From Virgisporangium aurantiacum (GTDB taxonomy: Bacteria > Actinomycetota > Actinomycetes > Mycobacteriales > Micromonosporaceae), in assembly GCF_016863635.1 (NCBI RefSeq), contig NZ_BOPG01000033.1:414492-478491 (forward strand): a stretch of DNA of 64,000 bases. The letters are read 5' to 3'. Each line of letters begins with the position of its first letter. The first letter of the stretch is position 1. The notes under the pieces were generated by a model. That model was not told where the DNA came from and searched no databases. It saw only the letters and a list, made by a program, of their open reading frames with translations. The position numbers and the translations under genes were made by a program. This document shows, in pieces, positions 53,229 through 61,596 of this stretch.

Positions 53229-54175
53229 TCCGATTCCTGGAACCGTGGTGGTTGCTCGCCATCGTGCCCGTGCTCCTGATCGCGGGCGCCTACGTCTGGC
53301 GGCAGCTCCACAAGCGGCAGTACGCGATGAAGTTCACCAACGTCGAGCTGCTGCGGCACCTGGTGCCCCGGGGGCTGGGCGCGAAGCGCCACTTCGCCGC
53401 CGGCGCGTTCCTGGCGAGCCTCGCGGTGCTGGCGATGGGCATGGCCCGGCCGTCGGTCGACACCAAGGAGCCGCTGGAGCGGGCCACCGTGATGCTGGCG
53501 ATCGACGTCTCGCTGTCGATGCAGGCCGCCGACGTGGCGCCCACCCGCATCGACGCCGCTAAGCAGGCCGCCAAGGACTTCGTCCGGCAGCTGCCGGAGG
53601 GCTACAACCTCGGGTTGGTGACGTTCGCGAAGGCGGCCAACGTCAAGGTGTCGCCGATGAAGGACCGCGCGCCCGTCATCGCCGAGATCGACGCGCTGCA
53701 ACTGGCCGAGGCCACCGCGACCGGCGAGGCGGTGTACGCGTGCCTCGACGCGATCCGCGGCGTGCCCACCGACGGCGCGAACGAACTGCCGCCGGCGCGC
53801 ATCGTGCTGCTGTCCGACGGCTACCGCACGTACGGGCGGTCGATCGAGGAGGCCGCGGCGTCGGCGTCGGCCGCGAACATCCCGGTGTCGACGATCGCGT
53901 TCGGCACCGACGAGGGTGTGGTGCGGATCAACAACCAGACGCAGCGGGTGCCGGTCGACCGGCAGTCCCTCCAGCGGCTGGCCGAGAGCACCAAGGGCCT
54001 GTTCTACGAGGCGGCCACCGCCGAGGAGCTCAAGCAGGTCTACAAGGACATGGGCAGCTCGATCGGCTACCGCACGAAGCCGCGCGAGGTCACCCAGTGG
54101 TACGTGGGAACGGCGCTGCTGTTCGCGTTGGCGGCGGCCGGCCTGAGCCTGCTGTGGACCAGCCGCCTGGTGTAG
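53225..54175 (+). CDS. VWA-domain membrane protein (BatA-like)
   Basis: 316 aa. N-terminal helix (EPWWLLAIVPVLLIAGAYVW) and second helix near residue 60, a von Willebrand A domain with MIDAS DVSLSMQ (about residues 94-100), TGEA and LLSDG, then a C-terminal membrane helix (VGTALLFALAAAGLSLLW). Overlaps DUF58 by 4 nt. Matches Rv1481. The trio probably acts in cell-envelope stress or assembly. Confidence 0.92.
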   Translation: MIRFLEPWWLLAIVPVLLIAGAYVWRQLHKRQYAMKFTNVELLRHLVPRGLGAKRHFAAGAFLASLAVLAMGMARPSVDTKEPLERATVMLAIDVSLSMQAADVAPTRIDAAKQAAKDFVRQLPEGYNLGLVTFAKAANVKVSPMKDRAPVIAEIDALQLAEATATGEAVYACLDAIRGVPTDGANELPPARIVLLSDGYRTYGRSIEEAAASASAANIPVSTIAFGTDEGVVRINNQTQRVPVDRQSLQRLAESTKGLFYEAATAEELKQVYKDMGSSIGYRTKPREVTQWYVGTALLFALAAAGLSLLWTSRLV

Positions 54176-54182
54176 CCGGGTT

Positions 54183-54260
54183 CTAGCGAACCAGGAAGAA
54201 CAGGTAGCAGACCCACACGGCGCCCAGGGCGAATCCGATCGGCGCGAGGTAACGAGTCAT
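54183..54260 (-). CDS. 25-residue single-span membrane microprotein
   Basis: A short frame from ATG 54260 to TAG 54183 encodes 25 residues: basic MTRYLAPIG, a hydrophobic core FALGAVWVCYLFFLV, terminal Arg. A strong ribosome site GAGGAG lies 8 nt before the ATG, with actinobacterial third-position bias. Not known to me. It is convergent with the VWA gene and upstream of fabG on the other strand. Its location between two conserved operons suggests a regulator or subunit of a membrane complex. Confidence 0.6.
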   Translation of the reverse strand: MTRYLAPIGFALGAVWVCYLFFLVR

Positions 54261-54394
54261 GGCAGAACTCCTCGTGGCGTGATGGAGAAAGGCAGAACGC
54301 ACACGTGAAGTCGTGACCGGGCACGTGCCTCAGTTCCGGGGCACGGCGAAGCGAGAGTGGTCAGTCGCAGCTGACCGAGGCCCGGCCACGACTG

Positions 54395-54427
54395 GGAGGA
54401 TCGCTATCTCGCACAGCGATCACCTCC
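54395..54427. promoter_or_regulatory. Symmetric hairpin in the 312-nt region before fabG
   Basis: GGAGG-ATCGCT (54395-54405) is mirrored by AGCGAT-CA-CCTCC (54415-54427), so a ribosome-site-like sequence occurs on both strands. On the minus strand a GTG follows GGAGG and opens a 17-codon frame ending near 54364; this could be a leader peptide for the microprotein, with weak support. The remaining 54261-54572 shows only a likely fabG promoter near TAATGT (about 54523). Confidence 0.35.
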
Positions 54428-54572
54428 TGCGGGTCGTAACGGGCACCATGGCGCCGGGCTCAAGGCTCAGGGCCTCGGACATCCTAGCCCCGCCAACCGG
54501 CGAAGTCACATCCGATCGCCTTGCTAATGTTCCGCACGGCGACAACAAGGGGCGACAACACGAGGAGGCGGC

Positions 54573-55277
54573 GTGGCGCGCACGGTTCTGGTCACCGGCG
54601 GTAACCGGGGTATCGGCCTCGCCATCGCGAACGCGTTTGCCGCGCAGGGCGACCGGGTCGCGGTCACGCACCGGGGCACCAAGGCGCCCGGCGACCTGTT
54701 CGGCGTCGAGTGCGACATCACCGACGCGGCCGCGGTCGACGCCGCGTTCGGCACCGTCGAGAAGGAACTCGGTCCGGTCGAGGTGCTGGTGGCGAACGCC
54801 GGCATCACCGACGACACGCTGTTGCTGCGGATGAGCGAAGACCAGTTCACGCGCGTCGTCGACACGAACCTCACCGGTGCGTACCGCGTCGCCAAGCGGG
54901 CCGCGTCCAAGATGCTCCGCGCCCGCTGGGGTCGAATGATCTTCATCTCGTCGGTGGTCGGCCTCACCGGCGGCGCCGGCCAGGTGAACTACGCGGCGAG
55001 CAAGGCCGGCCTGGTCGGCGTCGCCCGCTCGATCGCCCGCGAACTGGGCAGCCGCAACATCACGGCCAACGTCGTCGCGCCCGGGTTCGTCGCCACCGAC
55101 ATGACCGGTGTGCTGTCGGAGGAGCGCAAGGCCGAGATCCTCGGCAACATCCCGTTGGGTCGGATGGCCTCCCCGGAGGAGATCGCCGGTACGGTGACCT
55201 GGCTGGCCGGAGACGCCGCCGGATACGTCACCGGTGCGGTCATCCCGGTCGACGGCGGTCTGGGCATGGGGCATTGA
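54573..55277 (+). CDS. fabG: 3-oxoacyl-ACP reductase
   Basis: 234-aa short-chain dehydrogenase reducing 3-oxoacyl-ACP with NADPH in fatty acid synthesis. TGGNRGIG cofactor loop (residues 8-15), NAGI, catalytic Ser in ISSVVG, YAASK dyad, and APGFVATDMT. GTG at 54573 has GAGGAGG. The next gene is inhA 17 nt on, the same pair and order as M. tuberculosis fabG1-inhA. Confidence 0.95.
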   Translation: MARTVLVTGGNRGIGLAIANAFAAQGDRVAVTHRGTKAPGDLFGVECDITDAAAVDAAFGTVEKELGPVEVLVANAGITDDTLLLRMSEDQFTRVVDTNLTGAYRVAKRAASKMLRARWGRMIFISSVVGLTGGAGQVNYAASKAGLVGVARSIARELGSRNITANVVAPGFVATDMTGVLSEERKAEILGNIPLGRMASPEEIAGTVTWLAGDAAGYVTGAVIPVDGGLGMGH

Positions 55278-55294
55278 CAAACAAGGGGACGCAC

Positions 55295-56062
55295 GTGGGC
55301 TTTCTCGACGGTAAGCGGCTGCTCGTCACCGGGGTGATCACCGACCAGTCGATCGCGTTCTCGGTCGCCAAACTGGCCCAGGAGAACGGCGCGAAGGTCG
55401 TCCTCACCGGCTTCGGCCGGCTCTCGCTGGTCGAGCGCATCGCCAAGCGGCTGCCCGACCCGCCGCCGATCATCGAGCTCGACGTCACCAACCAGGAACA
55501 CCTCGACGGCCTGGCCGACAAGGTCCGCGAGCACGGCTTCGACGGCCTCGACGGCGTCGTCCACTCGATCGGATTCGCGCCGGGGAGCGCGCTGGGCGGC
55601 AACTTCCTCGACACGCCCTGGGCCGACGTGGCGACCGCCGTGCACGTGTCGACCTACTCGTACAAGGCGTTGGCCACCGCCTGCCTGCCGCTGATGGACC
55701 GGGGCAGCGCGATCGTCGGCCTGACGTTCGACGCCACGGTCGCCTGGCCGGTCTACGACTGGATGGGCGTCGCCAAGGCCGGCCTGGAATCGTGCAACCG
55801 GTACCTCGCCCGCTACCTGGGCCCGAAGGGCATCCGCGCGAACCTGGTGTCGGCCGGCCCGCTGCGCACCATGGCGGCGAAGTCGATCCCCGGGTTCAAG
55901 GAGTTCGAGGACCCGTGGGTCGAGAAGGCCCCGCTGGGCTGGGACCTGAGCGACCAGGTGCCGGCCGCGAAGACCGTACTCGCCCTCCTGAGCGACTGGT
56001 TCCCCGCCACCACCGGCGAGATCGTCCACGCCGACGGCGGCTTCCACGCCCTGGGCGCGTAG
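55295..56062 (+). CDS. inhA: NADH-dependent enoyl-ACP reductase, InhA type
   Basis: 255 aa. Final reduction in fatty acid elongation. Cofactor site GVITDQSIAFSVAKLAQENGA (split near residues 14-34), SIGFAP, and the active-site Tyr/Lys in YDWMGVAKAGL, close to InhA YNWMTVAKSAL. GTG at 55295 with AAGGGGA upstream. In M. tuberculosis hemH follows directly; here almost 6 kb of other genes intervene. Confidence 0.95.
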   Translation: MGFLDGKRLLVTGVITDQSIAFSVAKLAQENGAKVVLTGFGRLSLVERIAKRLPDPPPIIELDVTNQEHLDGLADKVREHGFDGLDGVVHSIGFAPGSALGGNFLDTPWADVATAVHVSTYSYKALATACLPLMDRGSAIVGLTFDATVAWPVYDWMGVAKAGLESCNRYLARYLGPKGIRANLVSAGPLRTMAAKSIPGFKEFEDPWVEKAPLGWDLSDQVPAAKTVLALLSDWFPATTGEIVHADGGFHALGA

Positions 56063-56105
56063 TGTCGTGACTCCGCTTTCCGGATCTTGGAAAACGGTGG
56101 TCGCC

Positions 56106-57395
56106 ATGACAACCAAAGTTGTCCAAGATTCACGAGTCGCGGCCGGAGCGACCGGCGAGCCGGTAAGCCTCACCCGCCCGCGGCTGGCCGCAGACGTCCG
56201 CATCAGGACCGAGCCGTTCGGGTACCTGGCCTATGTCGGTGACCGCGACCACTTCTTCGCGATCGACCACGTCGGTGCCCGCGTGATCGACGCCGCGCAG
56301 CTGGCCATCCCGATCGCGGCGCGCGACGAGCCGATCGCCCGGGTGCTCGCCCGGTACGGCATCGTGGCCGCCGACGCCGGGCAGGCGTACCACCACGGCG
56401 TCTCGCTGATCGGCGACTTCGACGCCGTGCCGCCGATCGACCGGCCGCTCGTGGTCAACTGCTTCGCGACCGCCGAGTGCCCGTTGCGGTGCCGGTACTG
56501 CTACGCCGACGACCTGATGCGCCGCGAGGGAAAGGGTGGCGACGTCGACCTCGTGGCCCAGACGGCCGAAGCGGTTCCCGCGATGGTCGCGGTGATCACC
56601 GGTGGCGAACCGCTCGCCCGCATCGACCGTACCGAGCGGCTGATCAGCCGGCTGGCCGGCGGGAAGGCGCTGGTGCTGGACACGTCCGGCGCGGGCGATC
56701 TCGAACCGCTGCTGCCCGCGCTCCAGGACGCGCGGGTGCACCTGCGCGTCTCCCTGGACAGCTTCGACCGGGCGCTGAACGACCGCCTCCGGCCCGGGCG
56801 GACCAGGTCGAGCGGGAAAGGTGCCCGCGCCGCCCTCGGCCTGGCCAGGACGGCGGGCCTACCGACCACCGTGCAGACGGTGGTCACCGCGGCGAACGAC
56901 GACCGCGACGCGTTGCGGCGGATGCGCGACGACCTGATGGCCGCCGGCGTGCGGAACTGGGTGCTGCACGGGCTGGCGCCGGCCGGGAAGGCGGCCGGGC
57001 CGGCCGGGCGTGCGCTGCGCCCGGACGCGAGCACCCCGGAGACGCTCGCCGACCTCGTCCGCGACTCCGCGATGGCGGACCTGCCCATCAATATCCGCGT
57101 AACGGCCAATGACCGGCCGGGCAACTCCGCACTTATCATCGGCAGCACGGGTGACCTGTACGTCGAGCACGATCGTCGAGGCAAGATCCGGGTCGCCGGC
57201 CCGGGCGATCCGGCCGATCAGGTGCTGGCGGCATGCCGCCGCCACGTCAGTCCGGCCGGGCACGCCGGTCGCTATCTCAACGGCAGCATCCAGCCCTACG
57301 GTTCCGGGCTGGTCGCGAAGACCCTGACGGTAGGAAGCGTCGAGAGCAGCGATGGCCGGGGGCGAAGAGAACGAGAGCAAACACCGGGTCGGTGA
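56106..57395 (+). CDS. Radical SAM protein with PqqD-like N-terminal region
   Basis: 429 aa. Residues about 25-110 look like a PqqD/RRE-type peptide-recognition region (RIRTEPFGYLAYVGDRDHFFAIDHVGARVID in pieces). The [4Fe-4S] triad is CPLRCRYCYA (CxxxCxxC, about residue 128) in a barrel with ITGGEPL. No SPASM cysteines in the C-terminus. No precursor peptide gene is recognised within a few hundred bases, so its substrate is unknown. ATG at 56106. The last 44 nt overlap the CYTH gene start. Confidence 0.82.
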   Translation: MTTKVVQDSRVAAGATGEPVSLTRPRLAADVRIRTEPFGYLAYVGDRDHFFAIDHVGARVIDAAQLAIPIAARDEPIARVLARYGIVAADAGQAYHHGVSLIGDFDAVPPIDRPLVVNCFATAECPLRCRYCYADDLMRREGKGGDVDLVAQTAEAVPAMVAVITGGEPLARIDRTERLISRLAGGKALVLDTSGAGDLEPLLPALQDARVHLRVSLDSFDRALNDRLRPGRTRSSGKGARAALGLARTAGLPTTVQTVVTAANDDRDALRRMRDDLMAAGVRNWVLHGLAPAGKAAGPAGRALRPDASTPETLADLVRDSAMADLPINIRVTANDRPGNSALIIGSTGDLYVEHDRRGKIRVAGPGDPADQVLAACRRHVSPAGHAGRYLNGSIQPYGSGLVAKTLTVGSVESSDGRGRREREQTPGR

Positions 57396-57891
57396 CGAGG
57401 CACGCCTGGTCGCCGCGCTCGCGGCGCTCGGCTTCACGTTGACCGGTACCAGTCTCCAGCGCGACGAGTACTACGACAGCCCCGACCGCACCCTCGGCAC
57501 CGGCGACCTGGTGTGCCGCCTGCGCATCACGCCCGCCGGGGTGGAGGCCGGGTTCAAGGGCCCACGCCGGTTCCGCGACGACGGGTCGCACCGCCGGATC
57601 GAGGTGGAGGTCCCGGTCGCCGCGGCCGACGACGCCCGGGCGGCGCTGGCCCGGCAGGGACTGGTGCTCACCTGGCTGCTGGAGAAGCGCCGGCGGGTGT
57701 TCCGCCACCCCGCGCGTCCCGTTGAGGTCTGTCTCGACGAACTGCCCGGCCTCGGCCTGTTCGTGGAGCTGGAGGGGCCGCCGGCGGAGATCACCGACGT
57801 GCGCGAGCGGCTGGGCCCGGCCATCGGCGCGGCGGAACGGCGCAACTACCGGGAACTGGCCGACCCGGCGGTGACCAAACTCACGTTCTAG
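57352..57891 (+). CDS. CYTH-domain protein (triphosphate tunnel or class IV cyclase type)
   Basis: 179 aa. N-terminal ENESK gives the ExExK signature of CYTH enzymes, followed by YYDSPDRTLGTGDLVCRLR, EAGFKGP, RRIEVEVP, LLEKRRRVF and a terminal VELEGP strand, which together line a triphosphate tunnel. Activity may be adenylate cyclase or inorganic/thiamine triphosphatase. ATG at 57352 inside the end of the radical SAM gene, so translation may be coupled. Ends 4 nt over the convergent MbcA/ParS-like gene. Confidence 0.83.
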   Translation: MAGGEENESKHRVGDEARLVAALAALGFTLTGTSLQRDEYYDSPDRTLGTGDLVCRLRITPAGVEAGFKGPRRFRDDGSHRRIEVEVPVAAADDARAALARQGLVLTWLLEKRRRVFRHPARPVEVCLDELPGLGLFVELEGPPAEITDVRERLGPAIGAAERRNYRELADPAVTKLTF

Positions 57892-58256
57892 GTGGGCAAC
57901 TCGGCCGCTTCGATCACGGGCAGCATCCCGCGCATGGTGGTCGCCGTGCGCAGGACATCAGCCGGTGGCTGCCGGCCGAGGTCGGGGTTCGGCCGACGCA
58001 GCCAGGCCCGCGCGTGCTCAGGATCTTTGAACTGCGCGAGGACGACGTGAGCGGCGCGCAGCCGTAACTCGCCGATCCGGGTGGCGGCGGCCTCGGCCAG
58101 CCGCCAGGTGCGCAACGGCCGGCCGTTGGAGCCGGCCCCGAGGAGGTACGCGACCAGGTCGGGCCCGAAGGCGGCCACACACTCGTCGCGGACCTCGGTG
58201 AGGGCGGGCTCCTCGGAGGTGGCAGTCCCGGGTTCCCCCAACAGCGTCATGCTCAT
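57888..58256 (-). CDS. MbcA/ParS-type antitoxin-like protein without a toxin partner
   Basis: 122 aa. The C-terminal half (AQFKDPEHARAWLRRPNPDLGRQPPADVLR in pieces, about residues 75-104) fits the toxin-binding domain of Xre/MbcA/ParS antitoxins (DUF2384), which normally pair with a RES NADase toxin. No RES gene lies nearby. It is the last gene on the strand, 28 nt after the SIR2-like gene, whose NADase domain might be its partner; this is inference. Confidence 0.7.
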   Translation of the reverse strand: MSMTLLGEPGTATSEEPALTEVRDECVAAFGPDLVAYLLGAGSNGRPLRTWRLAEAAATRIGELRLRAAHVVLAQFKDPEHARAWLRRPNPDLGRQPPADVLRTATTMRGMLPVIEAAELPT

Positions 58257-58284
58257 GAGGGTACGTCCGCCAACCTAGAAGAAC

Positions 58285-60315
58285 CTATGCCGGTTCGTGG
58301 AGGAAGAGCGTCGACACCTCGCGGGCGATCGCGGTGAGTGCCCGGTCTCGCAACCGTGGGTCACGGATCGCGGCGGTGGCCTGGTCCCACGTCTCCAGCG
58401 GCCGGTCGCCGATCATCGGCAGCGGCTCGCCGCGCAGGTCGGCCGGCAGCAGCAGCGCGTTGTGCACCAGCCAGTGCAGGTACCGGCCCTCGGCGTCCCA
58501 GGCCGGGTGCTCGCAGGTGCGCTCCAACCGGTCGCGGACCTCGACGAAACTGCTCGCCGTGAGCAGGTCGGCGTCGTGCCGCACGTGCGAGAGCCGCGGG
58601 TTGTACAGGTGCCGCACCGGCTCCGGCCACACCGCCTGCCACAGCTTCCACATCAGCGCCTCGTCGTCGCCGCCGAGCGTCACCACGGTCTCGGGTGCCT
58701 GGGTGAGCAGGATGTGGTGCAGGTGCGCCCAGATCGCGGGCGGGCTGAGCAGGCGCTCCGCGCGGGTGGTGCCCAGCCGGGCGGCGACCGCCGCGGCGTG
58801 CGTGTCCGGCTCGGCCCCGTTGGCCTCCGGGATCGCCTTGATCGCCTGGAGCACGTCGTACAGGTTGTGGACGCGGTAGTACTCGCGCTCGACGGCCCAC
58901 GTGTTGGTCGGTCGCAGCAGTTGCGCCGGGTCGAGCAGGCGGTCGGCGACGCGTCCCGGTTCGTGGAACTCCGACAGCGGGACCACCTCCGGTGGCCGCG
59001 CGCCCGTGATCAGCCCGAACCACCGCCGGATGTCACCGATCAGGTTCTCCCGGAACGCCGTGGCGTGGGCCGGCGGGTTCAGGTCGTCGACGCACAGCAC
59101 CACCCGCATGCCCGACGCCGACAGGCTTCCGGCCACCAGCGCCTGCACCGTGTGGATCAGGTTGGTCTGCCGCAGTTGGACCGGCCAGTACAGCAGTTCC
59201 GGCGCGACGGTGCGGTGCGCGCCCTCCAGCCGCCAGCCGAACCCGCGGTCGAGTTCGCGGAGCAGTTCACCGGCCGACCGCTGGGCGCCGATCCGTTCCT
59301 CCAGCAGCGGCTGGCGCACCCGGTGCCCGGCCGGTGCGGCCCGCAGCGGCGTGCCGACCGCGAACATCGCCGGACCGGGCGCGGTGTCCATCGCCCGGCG
59401 CAGCGCCGGGAACAGCCGGTTGCTGTCGACCTGCTCGAAGTAGGCGACCGGCTTGCCGGCGCCGAACGGGCCGGGCCCGTCGGGCAGCGAGTCGGCGCGC
59501 CGGCCGTGCAGCGCCCACAGCACGTCGACGCTGCGGTCGGCGGTGAGGCCGCGCAGGGCCTCGGTCACCGCGTCGTCCCAGCCGCCGTAGCCGACCAGGC
59601 AGACCGTCTCCTCCCGCAGGTGCTCGGCCAGCGACGTGGTGAGCAGCGCCCGGTCGGCCGTCAACTGGCTGGGGTCGTGCAGGTTCGACCGGTCGTCGAG
59701 CGCGGTCGCCGGCCGCCAGTACCCGTTGATGTGCACCACCATCACGCCGTCGTGCGGTGGGTCGGGGATCATCGCGTCCTTCTTGATCACCACCGTGCGG
59801 GCCACGCCGCCGGCCCGGCGGATCGCGATCTCGATGAGCGGGTCGAAGTTCGTGGTGATCACCCGGAAGTTGAAGCGGCCCGGGTTGCGGGCGAGCAACG
59901 ACCCGAGCGCGGCGATGCCCGGCGGCAGCGTCCACGCCCGCAGGTCGTTCTCCAACTGGACGCCGCGCTGGAAGCTGATCCGCTCCCACTGGGTGAGTTC
60001 CTGGTCGTAGGCGTTCAGCACCGCGTGCTGCATCACGATGTCGAACTCCTGCTTCGACACCCACGTGGTGAACTCGCGCCGGTAGCCGATGTACGTCTCG
60101 ACGGGCGAGCCGCCGGCGGCGCGCACCCGCCGCAACGCCTCGGCCAGGTACGGGTTCTCGCCGCGTTCGGCCACGAACCGGTCGGCCAGGTCGAGCATCT
60201 CCGTGACGCCCGGCACCTCGGGCCCGGTCACGCCGGAGCCGAGCACCAGCGCGATCCGGCGCTGCCGCCCGGCCGTCGCGACCAGTTGCGCGATCAGTTC
60301 CGCTTCGCCTGCCAC
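58285..60315 (-). CDS. SIR2-like NADase domain fused to a class I synthetase-like (HUP) region
   Basis: 676 aa. Residues about 15-300 are SIR2-like: LVLGSGVTGPEVPG (24-37), TTNFDPLIE (154-162), VVHINGYW (193-200), LVGYGGWDDAV (240-250), as in NADase effectors of phage-defence proteins. Residues about 370-600 resemble a degenerate class I aminoacyl-tRNA synthetase fold: WPVQLRQTNLIHTVQAL (377-393), RVVLCVDDLNPP (404-415), VTLGGDDEALMW (545-556); the HIGH and KMSKS lysines are not intact. GTG at 60315 with GGAG; 2 nt after the caspase gene. Likely an effector that destroys NAD when its C-terminal part senses something. Confidence 0.75.
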   Translation of the reverse strand: MAGEAELIAQLVATAGRQRRIALVLGSGVTGPEVPGVTEMLDLADRFVAERGENPYLAEALRRVRAAGGSPVETYIGYRREFTTWVSKQEFDIVMQHAVLNAYDQELTQWERISFQRGVQLENDLRAWTLPPGIAALGSLLARNPGRFNFRVITTNFDPLIEIAIRRAGGVARTVVIKKDAMIPDPPHDGVMVVHINGYWRPATALDDRSNLHDPSQLTADRALLTTSLAEHLREETVCLVGYGGWDDAVTEALRGLTADRSVDVLWALHGRRADSLPDGPGPFGAGKPVAYFEQVDSNRLFPALRRAMDTAPGPAMFAVGTPLRAAPAGHRVRQPLLEERIGAQRSAGELLRELDRGFGWRLEGAHRTVAPELLYWPVQLRQTNLIHTVQALVAGSLSASGMRVVLCVDDLNPPAHATAFRENLIGDIRRWFGLITGARPPEVVPLSEFHEPGRVADRLLDPAQLLRPTNTWAVEREYYRVHNLYDVLQAIKAIPEANGAEPDTHAAAVAARLGTTRAERLLSPPAIWAHLHHILLTQAPETVVTLGGDDEALMWKLWQAVWPEPVRHLYNPRLSHVRHDADLLTASSFVEVRDRLERTCEHPAWDAEGRYLHWLVHNALLLPADLRGEPLPMIGDRPLETWDQATAAIRDPRLRDRALTAIAREVSTLFLHEPA

Positions 60316-60317
60316 AC

Positions 60318-61595
60318 CTACTCCGCCTGCCGGTCGAGCCAGCTCGTGAGCGGCTCGGGGGATGGGATCAGCGCCCGCTGCGCCAGTTCGGCCTCGAGTT
60401 GGCCCGGCCGCCAGCCCAGGTATCCGGTGAATACCCAGGCCCGCCGGACCGACTCGGCGACCAGTTCGGGGTCGGCCGACAGCGGCAGGGCGACCAGCGC
60501 GCCGCTGAGCCGCCGCGCGCCGGGAATCCCGCGCGCGCCGCGCTTCAATTCGGCGATCATCAGCACCACACCGGAGACCGGGCCACCGTCGAGCACCTCG
60601 GAGGGGCCGACCGCCGTGGCCAGCCGCGCGTCGGTGAGCACCTCGTTCGGTGGACGCGGCACCGGCCGGCCCAGCCGCACGCCGAGCGCGCCGATGCGCT
60701 GGTCGTACGCCAGCACCACCACCGGTCCGTACGGCCCGCCGGTCTCCTCGTCGTAGTCCAGCTCCTCGGCCGGCGTGAACACGTCGCCCGGTCGCGGCAT
60801 CGGAATCCGCAGCGGCGGCGGGACCGGCTCGGGCTGCCCGTCGCCGGTGCCGGTGACGGCGGCCAGGTTGTGGACCAGCGGGATGCGCTCGCCGCCGTTG
60901 CGGGCCCGCAGCTGCGGCAGCGGACGGTTGCGCGCGTGCTGCGTCTGCTCCGCCCGCCGGTACAGGGTGTCCATGTCGAGCAGCGGCGGCCCGGCCGACA
61001 CGCCGTTGCGCATCAGGTCGATGAGCACGCCGGTGAACGCCGTGAACCGCTCGCCCGGCGGGGCCAGCGCCGTCCGGTTCGCCGGCGCCGCGACCAGCAC
61101 GCACGTGCGGTCGATCTCGACCTCGTCGGCGATCGCGGCCGGCTCGCCCATGCCCTCGGTGGCCCGGCCCGAGTAGCAGCAGTCCAGGATCACCACCCGG
61201 GCACCGGCCGGCGCGTTGAGGAACCAGCGGCGCACCCACTCGAACGGGGTCGCGGTGGAGTGCACCATGTTGCGGTTCGTTTCGGTGACGGCGAGGTGCA
61301 GGGAGCCGGTGAGCGGGTCGATGAGCCCGTGCCCGGCGAAGTAGAACAACAGCAGACCGTCGGGCCGCACACTGCCCGACGCCGTGGCCAGCGCCGCGTC
61401 GATCTCCTGCGGCGACGCGGGGTCGCGCACCACCGTGCAGTTCTCCGGCGGCAGCCCCCACAGCGTCTGGTCGATGAGGATCGCGGCGAGCTCGTCGAGG
61501 TTGTTGGCGACCGTCGGCAGCGGCCGCAGGTGCGTGTACCGCGCGCCGCCCACGAGGACGACCCGGGAGGCGGCCGGGTCGGCGAGGCGGGCCAC
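60318..61595 (-). CDS. Caspase-like protease fused to a YqgE/AlgH-like domain
   Basis: 425 aa. Residues 1 to about 245 are a C14-type caspase: VVLVGGARY start, catalytic His in FYFAGHG (H89) and Cys in LDCCYSG (C140). Residues about 270-410 match the YqgE/AlgH (UPF0301) pattern: GDVFTPAEELDYDEETGGPYG opening, GALGVRLGRPVP, LDGGPVSG, FTGYLGWRPGQLEAELA. I know YqgE as a stand-alone protein of unknown function; this fusion is unfamiliar. GTG at 61595 is one nt after the EACC1-like gene. Predicted to cleave proteins on activation. Confidence 0.82.
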   Translation of the reverse strand: MARLADPAASRVVLVGGARYTHLRPLPTVANNLDELAAILIDQTLWGLPPENCTVVRDPASPQEIDAALATASGSVRPDGLLLFYFAGHGLIDPLTGSLHLAVTETNRNMVHSTATPFEWVRRWFLNAPAGARVVILDCCYSGRATEGMGEPAAIADEVEIDRTCVLVAAPANRTALAPPGERFTAFTGVLIDLMRNGVSAGPPLLDMDTLYRRAEQTQHARNRPLPQLRARNGGERIPLVHNLAAVTGTGDGQPEPVPPPLRIPMPRPGDVFTPAEELDYDEETGGPYGPVVVLAYDQRIGALGVRLGRPVPRPPNEVLTDARLATAVGPSEVLDGGPVSGVVLMIAELKRGARGIPGARRLSGALVALPLSADPELVAESVRRAWVFTGYLGWRPGQLEAELAQRALIPSPEPLTSWLDRQAE

Positions 61596-61596
61596 G

